The notes beneath the pieces were generated by a model that was given only the letters and a program-made list of their open reading frames with translations, did no database searches and was not told where the DNA came from. Shown one piece after another: positions 7,325 through 12,978 of a stretch of DNA of 12,978 nucleotides. Each line of letters opens with the position of its first letter. The stretch's first letter is position 1. The stretch comes from Solirubrobacterales bacterium (lineage in GTDB: Bacteria > Actinomycetota > Thermoleophilia > Solirubrobacterales > Solirubrobacteraceae), in NCBI GenBank assembly GCA_003244035.1, contig QHBV01000144.1, forward strand, positions 1 through 12,978. The letters run 5' to 3'. The position numbers and the translations under genes were made by a program.

Positions 7325-7407
7325 GGACCCTGAGCTCCTGCCGGACGCAACCTCGAGCACACGCGGGAACGGCGCCTCCCTCTCTCGTCTCCCATGCGAC
7401 GGCGGGA

Positions 7408-7435
7408 TTGATACCACAACTCCGATCTCTACCCT
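7408..7435 (+). promoter_or_regulatory. Promoter of folE2, probably leaderless
   Basis: TTGATA (7408-7413), a 16-nt spacer and TACCCT (7430-7435) form a good sigma-70 promoter. The -10 box ends exactly 6 nt before the GTG at 7442, so transcription would begin at or next to the start codon. No Shine-Dalgarno is present. It lies in the 117-nt divergent region shared with the sigma-factor gene, whose own promoter I cannot place. Confidence 0.7.
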
Positions 7436-7441
7436 TCACTT

Positions 7442-8449
7442 GTGAGCATGTCCGCCGAACGCGTCCCCCCCGCTCCCCTGCTCGATGTCCAGTCCCAGCT
7501 GCCGAGCGTGGCGCTCAGTCTCTCCCGCGTCGGCGTCACGGGCGTCGAGAAGGTGATCAGGATGCGCCAGAACGGGGCGGAGCAGCTGTTCTCGGCTCGG
7601 TTCGAGTGCGTCGTCGAGCTCGGCGCCAGCCAGAAGGGAGCGCATATGTCGCGCTTCGAGGAAGTCGTCAACGACGCGATCAACGATGTCGTCCTGCGTG
7701 AAGCGACGTTCAAGGTCGAGACCCTCGCCGAGCACATCGCCCAGCTCGTGCGCACGCGCCAGGGGGCCCCGCGTGCCGAGGTCAGCGTCGAGGCTCGCTT
7801 CCCCGAGCACAAGCCGGCGCCGGTCTCCGGAATCCAGACTCAGGAGCTGTACACGCTGTACGGCTCGGCGATCTGCACGGAGCTGGGAACGCGCCGGCTG
7901 ATCGGCGTCACCGCGCAGGGAATCACCGCCTGTCCCTGCGCCCAGGAACTGGTCGCCTCCGCCGCACGAAACCGCCTGCAGAAGAGTGGCTTCGACCAAG
8001 ACCAGATCGAGCAGATTCTCCAAGACGTTCCGGTCGCGACCCACAACCAGCGAGGGCACGGCACGCTGCACATCGGCTGCACGGAGTGCTGCGACGACCA
8101 GATCGACGCCGCGTCACTGCTCGAGATCGTCGAGCAATCGATGTCCTCGGAGATCTACGAGTTGATGAAGCGCTCAGACGAGGCGCACGTGGTCGAGAAG
8201 GCCCATCGCCGCCCCAGGTTCGTCGAGGACTGCGTCCGTGAGATGGTCCGCGGCGTGGTCGACGCCTTCCCCGGGCTCGACGATCGCGCGTTCGTCTCCG
8301 CTCGCCAGGAGAACCTCGAGACGATCCACCAGCACAACGTGGTCGCCGAGCGCTTCGGGACGCTCGGGGAAGTCCGGCATGAGCTTCAGACGGGCGTAGC
8401 CTCAGCGGTCCACACGAGCGCTCGCGCCTGGCTCGACGCGACGCCGTGA
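7442..8449 (+). CDS. folE2: GTP cyclohydrolase FolE2/MptA family (type IB)
   Basis: This 335-residue protein belongs to the GTP cyclohydrolase IB family, which opens and rearranges the GTP ring to start pterin synthesis for folate or related cofactors. Seen motifs are 'KGAHMSRFEEVVNDAI' (about 65-80), the catalytic-Cys region 'GITACPCAQELV' (about 160-171), 'THNQRGHGTLHIGC' (about 200-213), and 'IYELMKRSDEAHVVEKAH' then 'PRFVEDCVREMV' (about 238-269). The ITACPCAQE stretch looks more like archaeal MptA (M/T-T-x-CPCAQ) than the usual proteobacterial FolE2 (T-x-LCPCSK). The product could therefore be the dihydroneopterin triphosphate or its 2',3'-cyclic phosphate. The annotated GTG start fits the leaderless promoter; an ATG lies two codons in. 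The 3' end overlaps convergent pgsA by 48 bp. No other folate gene is in the window. Confidence 0.9.
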   Translation: MSMSAERVPPAPLLDVQSQLPSVALSLSRVGVTGVEKVIRMRQNGAEQLFSARFECVVELGASQKGAHMSRFEEVVNDAINDVVLREATFKVETLAEHIAQLVRTRQGAPRAEVSVEARFPEHKPAPVSGIQTQELYTLYGSAICTELGTRRLIGVTAQGITACPCAQELVASAARNRLQKSGFDQDQIEQILQDVPVATHNQRGHGTLHIGCTECCDDQIDAASLLEIVEQSMSSEIYELMKRSDEAHVVEKAHRRPRFVEDCVREMVRGVVDAFPGLDDRAFVSARQENLETIHQHNVVAERFGTLGEVRHELQTGVASAVHTSARAWLDATP

Positions 8450-8962
8450 GACGCCAAAGAAGTAATCCGCACCCGAGAGCACGGTGACCGCCACCGTCGC
8501 GTAGACGAGCACGGTCATCCACAGCGGGCGCCCGTGCACCGCGATCAGCGCCATCACCATCGCGATCTGGAAGATGGTCTTGAGCTTGCCGAAGGCGCTC
8601 GCCGAGATCACGACCCCCTGGCCGGCCCCAGCGCCCAGCCGCAGGGCGGTCACCGCGAACTCGCGGCAGATGATCACCATCGCGACCCAGGCCCACAGCC
8701 GGCCGAGCGAGACGAGGGCGATCAGCGCGGCGATGATCAGCAGCTTGTCGGCGATCGGATCCATCAGCTTCCCGAAGGTCGTCACCGAGCCCCGAGCGCG
8801 CGCCAGACGCCCGTCGATCGCATCCGTCAGCGAGGCGCCCGCGAACACGATCGCGGCGAGCAGGTCGCCGCTACCGGTCTTTTCGAGCAGCGCGACGACC
8901 ACCACCGGCACGAGCAGGATGCGCACGACGGTGAGGACGTTCGGCAGGTTGAGCGGGACCAC
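8402..8962 (-). CDS. pgsA: CDP-diacylglycerol--glycerol-3-phosphate 3-phosphatidyltransferase
   Basis: This 186-residue CDP-alcohol phosphatidyltransferase probably makes phosphatidylglycerol phosphate from CDP-diacylglycerol and glycerol-3-phosphate at the membrane. The signature DG-x2-AR-x8-G-x3-D-x3-D is complete: 'AIDGRLARARGS' followed by 'FGKLMDPIADKLL' (about 48-74). The opening 'NLPNVLTVVRILLVPVVV' is the usual first helix, and about five more hydrophobic helices follow. Length is normal for PgsA. The start is a GTG without a strong Shine-Dalgarno; a TAGCGT box lies about 13 nt upstream on the minus strand. It is divergent from clpP (55 nt apart) and its last 16 codons overlap the end of folE2. 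Phosphatidylinositol-phosphate synthase is a related family, but the 'NLPNVLT' start and length favour PgsA. Confidence 0.9.
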   Translation of the reverse strand: MVPLNLPNVLTVVRILLVPVVVVALLEKTGSGDLLAAIVFAGASLTDAIDGRLARARGSVTTFGKLMDPIADKLLIIAALIALVSLGRLWAWVAMVIICREFAVTALRLGAGAGQGVVISASAFGKLKTIFQIAMVMALIAVHGRPLWMTVLVYATVAVTVLSGADYFFGVSRRRVEPGASARVDR

Positions 8963-9005
8963 TTCGGTCGCACAACGCTACCGTGCCGCGCAAGCTCCGA
9001 TGCCG

Positions 9006-9011
9006 TAGGGT
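9006..9011 (+). promoter_or_regulatory. -10 box of clpP, leaderless spacing
   Basis: TAGGGT ends exactly 6 nt before the ATG at 9018, the same geometry as folE2 and vapB. No Shine-Dalgarno is present. The -35 region has no good match. Confidence 0.55.
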
Positions 9012-9017
9012 TCAGTC

Positions 9018-9599
9018 ATGCCCCTGATCCCGATGGTGATCGAGCGGACCGCGCGCGGCGAGCGCGAATTCGATATTTACAGCCGGCTGCTCAATGAGCG
9101 GATCGTGTTCCTCGGCACGCCGATCGACGACATGATCGCGAACCTGATCGTCGCCCAGTTGCTGCACTTGGAGTCCCAGGACCCCGACAAGGACATCTCG
9201 ATCTACATCAACTGCCCCGGCGGGTCTATCTACTCCGGCCTGGCGATCTACGACACGATGCAGTTCATCAAGCCGCAGATCCAGACAATCTGCGTCGGGA
9301 TCGCGATGTCGATGGGCTCGCTGCTGATGACCGGCGGGGCCAAGGGCAAGCGCTTCTCGCTCCCCAACAGCCGGCTCTTGATCCATCAGCCCTCAGCGGG
9401 CTTCGAGGGCCAGTCGACCGACATCGAGATCCACGCGCGCGAGATCCTCAACATGCGCGAGCGGATCGACAAGATCTACGCCCACCACACCGGGCAGTCA
9501 TTCGAGCAGGTCCACACCGACATGGAGCGCGACAGGTTCTTCAAGCCACAGGAGGCGGTCGAGTACGGGTTGATCGACCGCGTGATCGAGCATCACTGA
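9018..9599 (+). CDS. clpP: ATP-dependent Clp protease proteolytic subunit
   Basis: This 193-residue ClpP peptidase forms the barrel-shaped proteolytic core that degrades proteins fed by ClpX or ClpC. The catalytic triad is visible: S98 in 'GIAMSMGSLL', H123 in 'LLIHQPS' and D172 in 'ERDRFF'. The oxyanion and substrate loop 'INCPGGSIYSGLAIYDTM' (about 64-81) and the handle helix 'REILNMRERIDKIYAHHTG' are present. The N-terminus is short, with little propeptide, although 'MVIERTARGEREFDIYSRL' matches the usual mature start, so processing may be minimal. The gene is not next to tig or clpX, and no second clpP follows; actinobacteria commonly have two. It overlaps the convergent FAH-family gene by 7 nt. 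Confidence 0.95.
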   Translation: MPLIPMVIERTARGEREFDIYSRLLNERIVFLGTPIDDMIANLIVAQLLHLESQDPDKDISIYINCPGGSIYSGLAIYDTMQFIKPQIQTICVGIAMSMGSLLMTGGAKGKRFSLPNSRLLIHQPSAGFEGQSTDIEIHAREILNMRERIDKIYAHHTGQSFEQVHTDMERDRFFKPQEAVEYGLIDRVIEHH

Positions 9600-10375
9600 A
9601 CCGCGTGCTCGATCGCCCCGAGCCGTTCGATCTCGATCCGCACCACGTCGCCTGAGCGCAGGAACCGCGGGGGGTCGAGCCCCATCCCGACGCCGCTCGG
9701 CGTCCCGGTCAGGATCAGGTCCCCCGGGATCAGCGTGCACGTCTGCGCGATGAACTCGACCAGCTCCTGACAGCCGAAGATCAAGTCCGACGTACGGGTG
9801 TCCTGGCGCAGCTCGCCGCCCACCCAGGTGCGCAGGCGCAGGTCGCCGGCGTCGGGAACCTCCTCCGCGGTGGTGATCCAGGGGCCGTAGGGACAGAAGG
9901 TGTCGGCGCCCTTGGCGCGGGTCCACTGCGGCTCGCGGCGCTGCAGGTCGCGCGCGGTCACGTCGTCGGCCACGCAGTAGCCGCCGATCGCGCCGCCGGC
10001 CCCGATCACGATCGCGAGCTCGCCCTCGTAGTCGAGCCGGCGGACGACCGCCGGGCAGCGGATCGGGCCGCCCGGTGGCGCCACCGAGCCGCGGACCTTG
10101 ACGAACACGATCGGGGCATCCGGTCGCTCACCGCCGGTCTCGGCGACGTGGGCGGCGTAGTTCAGGCCGATCGCGTAGATCGTCCCGGGATCGGGGACGG
10201 GCGCCAAGAGCGTGACCTCGGACAGGAGCCAGCTCTGCTCACCCCGATGTGCTCGCTGGCGGGCGAGCACATCGGTCACGGACGCGTGGTCCGCGAACGA
10301 GCAGACGCGGTCGCCGACGACCTCCCCCGCTAGGGGCTGGGCGCGACCGGGCACGCGGAACGTCGCCAGCTTCAC
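9593..10375 (-). CDS. Fumarylacetoacetate hydrolase (FAH) family protein
   Basis: This 260-residue protein has a short N-terminal part (about 1-60) and a C-terminal FAH domain. Members cleave or hydrate acylpyruvates and related diketo acids from aromatic breakdown, or decarboxylate oxaloacetate. Metal ligands are seen in 'LDYEGELAIVIG' (E117, E119) and 'YCVADDVTARDLQ' (D138). Substrate-binding segments include 'AIGLNYAAHV', 'KGADTFCPYGPWI' and 'LTGTPSGVGMGLDPP'. The exact substrate is unknown. The GTG at 10375 is chosen because the protein then starts 'KLATFRV', as family members do, and AGGA lies 3 nt upstream. A GTG at 10423 would overlap the preceding gene and adds unmatched residues. It is the last gene of the minus-strand cluster, about 28 nt after the PhzF-family gene. 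A TAGGCT box at 10386-10391 could be an internal promoter. Confidence 0.88.
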   Translation of the reverse strand: MKLATFRVPGRAQPLAGEVVGDRVCSFADHASVTDVLARQRAHRGEQSWLLSEVTLLAPVPDPGTIYAIGLNYAAHVAETGGERPDAPIVFVKVRGSVAPPGGPIRCPAVVRRLDYEGELAIVIGAGGAIGGYCVADDVTARDLQRREPQWTRAKGADTFCPYGPWITTAEEVPDAGDLRLRTWVGGELRQDTRTSDLIFGCQELVEFIAQTCTLIPGDLILTGTPSGVGMGLDPPRFLRSGDVVRIEIERLGAIEHAVQ

Positions 10376-10403
10376 GGGTCCTGACAGCCTACAGCCGCTG
10401 GGC

Positions 10404-11246
10404 TCATGCGAGCCGGTACTCACCCCGCGCGACTACCACCGCCGCCCCGCCCACCAGCACTCGCTCGACCTTTTCGCCCGATCCCTCGGCGCGGGCATGC
10501 AGCACCGAGGGGCGGGCGATCTCCGCCCCCTGGCGGATCTCGATCTGCTGGCCGAGCTCGATCCGGCCGTGGCGCGCGAGGTGCACCGCCAGCGGCCCGG
10601 CCGCCGACCCAGTCGCCGGGTCCTCGGCGACGCCGAGCGCGGGCGCGAACATGCGGGTCTTGAAGCGACCGCCGCTGCCCGCAAAGCAGCTCACGCCGAG
10701 TTTGCCGAGCTCGGCGAGGGCCCCCAGATCGGGTGCAAGCGAGGCGACGGCTACTTCGCTGGCGAGCGCGATGTAGACGTGCACGGGCCCGTTGCAGTAG
10801 GCCTCGATCGGCAGCTCGGACCCATCTACCCCCAACGCGCTCAGCAGCTCATCGGCGCGCGCAAACGACTCCCAGGAAGGGATCGGCTGCTCCATCTCGC
10901 CAAACACGGTCTGCTCGTCCTCGCGCGTCAGCGTAACTGCGATCACGCCGGCTGCGGTGCGCAGCCGCACGACCGGAACGGCCCGTCGGGCGCCGAGCAC
11001 GAACGCTGTCCCGAGGATCGGATGGCCGGCGAACGGAAGCTCGGTCACGGGGGTGAAGATCCGGATCGTGGCGTCCGCTGCGTCGTCGCCCGGCAGCACG
11101 AACACGGTCTCGGAGAGGTTCAGCTCGCGCGCGGTGCGCTGCATCTGCTCGTTCCCCAGGCCCGACCCGTCGGTGAACACCGCCACCGGGTTGCCTTGCA
11201 GCGGCACGTCCGTGAAGACATCCGCGATCACGTAGGGCCGCACCAT
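10404..11246 (-). CDS. PhzF-family isomerase/epimerase-like protein
   Basis: This 280-residue protein belongs to the PhzF family, two diaminopimelate-epimerase-like halves with an active site between them. Family motifs are 'VFTDVPLQGNPVAVF' (about 10-24), the catalytic Glu in 'ELNLSETVFV' (E46), 'ELPFAGHPILGTAF' (about 69-82), and 'AEDPATGSAAGPLAVHLARH' near 215. PhzF itself isomerises a phenazine precursor; most family members have unknown substrates and no phenazine genes are present here. The ATG at 11246 starts the protein at its usual 'VRPYVIADVFTD'; the frame is open upstream but only in low-quality Arg-rich sequence. TGATG overlaps the stop of the DUF1697 gene by 1 nt, implying translational coupling. 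The FAH-family gene follows about 28 nt later. Confidence 0.9.
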   Translation of the reverse strand: MVRPYVIADVFTDVPLQGNPVAVFTDGSGLGNEQMQRTARELNLSETVFVLPGDDAADATIRIFTPVTELPFAGHPILGTAFVLGARRAVPVVRLRTAAGVIAVTLTREDEQTVFGEMEQPIPSWESFARADELLSALGVDGSELPIEAYCNGPVHVYIALASEVAVASLAPDLGALAELGKLGVSCFAGSGGRFKTRMFAPALGVAEDPATGSAAGPLAVHLARHGRIELGQQIEIRQGAEIARPSVLHARAEGSGEKVERVLVGGAAVVVARGEYRLA

Positions 11247-11785
11247 CAGCCCTCGTCCGCCAGTGACAGCAGCTTCATCACCGTCGTCCAGTTGCGGGCG
11301 GTCGCGGTTACTCCGAGCTTCCGGCTCGACGCCAGCGCGGCCGACAGCTTCGAGCGCGCGATCCCATCCGGGTGCCAGGCGTAGAGCTCGCGTCCGATCG
11401 CGACGATCCGCTCGGGCTCCGTCGCGAGCGCGGCGAGCTGTCGCACGACATCGGCGTCGGGCGCTGCGGAGAGGAAGCTCACCTGGTAGCGCTTGGGATC
11501 GGTGGCGATATCGCCCAGAGGATTGAGCCGCACGACCTCCGCGAGCTGATCGCGGTCGCGCACGACAACGGGCACCTCGAATCCGAAGCGCTCGCTCAGC
11601 AGCCGCTCGCAATCGCGGGCAAGCCGATCGGCACCGGCATCGCTCGTGAGCACTACGTTGCCGCTCTGCAGGTAGGTACGGACGTCCCGCGAGCCCGCAC
11701 CCGAGAGCAGCTCGCGCAGCTCTGCCATCGCGATCCGGTTGCGGGCCCCGAGGTTGATCCCGCGCAGCAGGACGACCTCGCGCAT
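11246..11785 (-). CDS. DUF1697 family protein
   Basis: This 179-residue protein is of the DUF1697 family, whose function is unknown. The hallmark N-terminus is present: 'VVLLRGINLGARNRIAM' (about 4-20) followed by 'RTYLQSGNVVLTS' (about 36-48). The usual conserved tail 'GVTATARNWTTVMKLLSL' is also present, resembling the family's 'TxRNWxTxxKL' ending. Length is normal. The ATG at 11785 lies 5 nt after the stop of the small RemA-like gene, and its own stop overlaps the phzF-family start by 1 nt. There is no clear separate ribosome site, so translation is probably coupled to the upstream gene. It was once suggested to bind nucleotides or nucleic acid from fold comparisons; I would not rely on that. 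Confidence 0.9.
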   Translation of the reverse strand: MREVVLLRGINLGARNRIAMAELRELLSGAGSRDVRTYLQSGNVVLTSDAGADRLARDCERLLSERFGFEVPVVVRDRDQLAEVVRLNPLGDIATDPKRYQVSFLSAAPDADVVRQLAALATEPERIVAIGRELYAWHPDGIARSKLSAALASSRKLGVTATARNWTTVMKLLSLADEG

Positions 11786-11790
11786 CAGGC

Positions 11791-12048
11791 TCAGAACAGT
11801 GCTTCCTGGCCGCGCGCCGCGTCGCGGGCGGCAGCCGAGCGCTGGCCGAGGGCCGACGCGATCTCGCGTGCGATCGCGTGCTCCGATCTCGAGGCCACGA
11901 TCGGCTCGTCGATCCCGTCCACGTGCACGAGCGTCCGCCGGCCCTCGCCGCGCTCAGAACCCTCGAGCGGGACCAGTGCGAACACGCGGTCAGCCCGGAC
12001 GAACTTGCCGTACCCGAGCGGGATCATCGGCGTGGCGCCGCGGGTCAT
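11791..12048 (-). CDS. Small RemA/DUF370-like protein
   Basis: This 85-residue protein resembles the RemA (DUF370) family of small DNA-binding regulators that control matrix genes in Bacillus. The similarity is 'IPLGYGKFVRADRVFALVP' (about 9-27), compared with the RemA pattern xIGFGNxVxAxRIxxIVxP, and the later GRRT ('GEGRRTLVHVDG', about 34-45). It lacks part of the middle of RemA, so the match is partial. The tail (about 60-85) is Ala/Arg-rich. Start choice is uncertain: ATG at 12048 or at 12027, and neither has a strong Shine-Dalgarno. It lies 13 nt after vapC and 5 nt before the DUF1697 gene, so it is almost certainly cotranscribed with both. A DNA-binding role is inferred from the resemblance only. 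Confidence 0.55.
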   Translation of the reverse strand: MTRGATPMIPLGYGKFVRADRVFALVPLEGSERGEGRRTLVHVDGIDEPIVASRSEHAIAREIASALGQRSAAARDAARGQEALF

Positions 12049-12061
12049 CGGTGCTCATCGA

Positions 12062-12439
12062 TCACAGCAGCTGGACTGCGCACCGGATGCCGGATGCCCG
12101 TGCCAGCCGTGCATCCGTGGTCAGCAGCGAGGTTGCGCGGGTCATCTCGGCCAGCGCCACATAGGTTGCGTCGTACGCGCTCAGGTTGTGCCGGAGCGCC
12201 CACATCCTCGATCGCAGCCAGTCGGCCGGGAACCTGGTGATCCTCAGCCCGATGAAGCCGGCGAGTGCTTCGGTCCCCTGTTGGTGGCTCAGACCGCGAC
12301 GACGGACGAGGCTTCGCAGGACGTGGGTAACTTCGCTGTCGATCAGGTGCGGGGCGCCAAGCTCCTCATCCCCGAGCCGATCAGGGTCGAGGCTCCCGGC
12401 GACGAGCTCGACGACCACGCCGGCGTCCACGACCTTCAC
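12062..12439 (-). CDS. vapC: VapC-type PIN-domain toxin
   Basis: This 125-residue PIN-domain ribonuclease has the acidic residues that hold the catalytic metal: D5 in 'MKVVDAGVVVELV', E36 in 'LIDSEVTHVLRSLV', D90 in 'LSAYDATYVALAE' and D109 in 'SLLTTDARLA'. In the family such toxins cut specific tRNA or rRNA sites and arrest growth until antitoxin is restored. All four positions are intact, so it is likely active. The ATG overlaps the vapB stop by 4 nt (12436-12439), the usual toxin-antitoxin arrangement with translational coupling. Its RNA target cannot be predicted. A RemA-like gene follows after 13 nt. Confidence 0.92.
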   Translation of the reverse strand: MKVVDAGVVVELVAGSLDPDRLGDEELGAPHLIDSEVTHVLRSLVRRRGLSHQQGTEALAGFIGLRITRFPADWLRSRMWALRHNLSAYDATYVALAEMTRATSLLTTDARLARASGIRCAVQLL

Positions 12440-12678
12440 GCGTCGCGCCCGTCGTGCAGCGCAGCCAGGATCGCGTCCCGGTCGACGCCGCCTCGGACCT
12501 GGTCCTGCGTCTGACGCACGAGGGCAGCATTTGCGCGCACTCCCTGTGCGCGCCTAGCCAGGTGCTCCAGCTCTCGCCGGACGTATCCGGCCAGCGACAT
12601 GCCCTCAGCCTCGGCCGCCTCGGCCAACGCGTCGCGAACCTCGTTTGGGACGTCGCGAACCTGGATGACCTTGGACAC
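12436..12678 (-). CDS. vapB: VapB/FitA-like ribbon-helix-helix antitoxin
   Basis: This 80-residue antitoxin begins with a FitA-like ribbon-helix-helix domain: strand 'KVIQVRDVPNEV' (about 3-14) and helices through 'EGMSLAGYVRRELEHLA' (about 25-41), which should bind DNA as a dimer. The acidic and Gln-rich C-terminus (about 45-80) should wrap and inhibit VapC. In the family the antitoxin, alone or with toxin, represses its own operon. The GTG at 12678 is preferred: TACGAT ends exactly 6 nt upstream, predicting a leaderless message, and an inverted repeat overlies the -35 position. It is the first gene of the six-gene minus-strand cluster and lies 69 nt after sufD. Confidence 0.92.
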   Translation of the reverse strand: MSKVIQVRDVPNEVRDALAEAAEAEGMSLAGYVRRELEHLARRAQGVRANAALVRQTQDQVRGGVDRDAILAALHDGRDA

Positions 12679-12684
12679 GCACCG

Positions 12685-12690
12685 ATCGTA
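12685..12690 (-). promoter_or_regulatory. -10 box of vapB, leaderless spacing
   Basis: TACGAT on the minus strand ends 6 nt before the GTG at 12678. A 17-nt spacer would place the -35 at 12708-12713, inside the inverted repeat. Confidence 0.6.
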
Positions 12691-12696
12691 TCACCA

Positions 12697-12715
12697 TGGG
12701 TGCAGCTCGCACCCA
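12697..12715. promoter_or_regulatory. Inverted repeat, candidate VapBC operator
   Basis: TGGGTGC (12697-12703), an AGCTC spacer and GCACCCA (12709-12715) form a perfect 7-bp inverted repeat over the predicted -35 of vapB. Binding by a ribbon-helix-helix dimer there would block transcription. It is also about 32 nt past the sufD stop, so it could instead serve as a weak sufD terminator; no T-run is present. Confidence 0.5.
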
Positions 12716-12747
12716 GCGACACCGCGCCATCCGTCGGGGGCCGGACG

Positions 12748-12978
12748 TCAGCCGTCGAGGATCAGGCCGAGCCGGCGCTCGAGCGCATCGGCCAGCACCT
12801 CGCGCACGGGGCCCTGCTCGAAGCGCTCGACGAGCGCCGACAGGAACCCCTCGATCACGAGCCGCTTGGCGTCCTGGACGCGCAGCCCGCGCGAGCGCAG
12901 GTAGAAGAGCTGCTCGGGGTCGACCTGGGCGATCGCCGCCGCGTGCGTGCAGCGCACGTCGTTGGCCTGGATCTCGAG
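12748..12978 (-). CDS. sufD: SufD (Fe-S cluster assembly) C-terminal part, cut by the window end
   Basis: Only the last 76 residues are present; the gene continues beyond 12978. The stretch 'LEIQANDVRCTHAAAIAQVD' (the first 20 visible residues) and 'QLFYLRSRGL' are the conserved C-terminal core of SufB/SufD scaffold subunits of the SUF iron-sulfur assembly complex. In this core a Cys/His-containing beta-helix segment is followed by a helical tail, here 'RLVIEGFLSALVERFEQGPV'. SufD is preferred over SufB because the tail ends soon after an Arg/Leu-rich helix, but the two cannot be separated with certainty from the end alone. The stop at 12748 is followed by 69 nt containing the vapB promoter region. 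Confidence 0.88.
   Translation of the reverse strand, partial: LEIQANDVRCTHAAAIAQVDPEQLFYLRSRGLRVQDAKRLVIEGFLSALVERFEQGPVREVLADALERRLGLILDG

Noticed and set aside
6491..7333. 280-codon plus-strand reading frame
   Set aside because: It is antisense to the sigma-factor gene and has a Leu/Asp/His-rich shadow composition.
10212..11384. 390-codon plus-strand reading frame
   Set aside because: It lies antisense to the PhzF-family gene and neighbours that carry clear conserved motifs.
11247..11612. Upstream extension of the PhzF-family protein by 122 residues
   Set aside because: The extension is Arg-rich, overlaps the DUF1697 gene in another frame, and the family starts at the ATG at 11246.
11372..12514. 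380-codon plus-strand reading frame
   Set aside because: It lies antisense to four recognisable minus-strand genes, including vapC with its intact acidic residues.

Overview
The window comes from a very GC-rich actinobacterium, most likely of class Thermoleophilia (Solirubrobacterales-like). This assignment rests on remembered family resemblance of the short primary sigma factor (N-terminus around 'NNAIALLGDDAAI'), the membrane glycosyltransferase-like protein and the SufD tail; no search was run. Typical actinobacterial signals are visible: GTG starts, TANNNT -10 boxes, several probably leaderless genes, and tRNA genes without an encoded CCA. Most genes lie on the minus strand; only folE2 and clpP are on the plus strand. 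No gene-free stretch exceeds 300 bases. I see no insertion sequence, integrase or CRISPR array.

Layout. 1-184: no gene, one strong hairpin that probably terminates the next gene. 185-2365 (-): large polytopic GT-C-like membrane protein. 2493-2687 (-): tiny zinc-ribbon protein. 2741-3010 (-): small protein of unknown function. 3205-3277 (-): tRNA-Thr(GGT). 3319-4638 (-): secreted coiled-coil/M23 protein with altered zinc ligands. 4770-4801: perfect hairpin terminator. 4840-5871 (-): secreted protein of unknown function. 6043-6124 (-): tRNA-Tyr(GTA). 6233-7324 (-): primary-type sigma-70 factor. 7442-8449 (+): FolE2/MptA-type GTP cyclohydrolase. 8402-8962 (-): PgsA, overlapping the folE2 3' end by 48 bp. 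9018-9599 (+): ClpP. 9593-12678 (-): a compact six-gene cluster reading vapB, vapC, a small RemA/DUF370-like gene, a DUF1697 gene, a PhzF-family gene and an FAH-family gene. 12748-12978 (-): 3' end of sufD, running off the window.

How the genes fit together. The centre (sigma factor, FolE2, PgsA, ClpP, tRNAs) and the SufD end are housekeeping. The left third is mainly cell-envelope: a membrane glycosyltransferase-like protein, an EnvC-like M23 protein and another exported protein. The most unusual grouping is the tightly packed vapBC-RemA-like-DUF1697-phzF-FAH cluster. Its spacing (4-nt overlap, 13 nt, 5 nt, 1-nt overlap, about 28 nt) suggests one transcript linking a toxin-antitoxin pair with metabolic enzymes. 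A second pattern is a TANNNT box ending exactly 6 nt before the start codon of folE2, clpP and vapB, which predicts leaderless mRNAs. I found no clearly new multi-gene system; the cluster and the altered M23 domain are the best leads.
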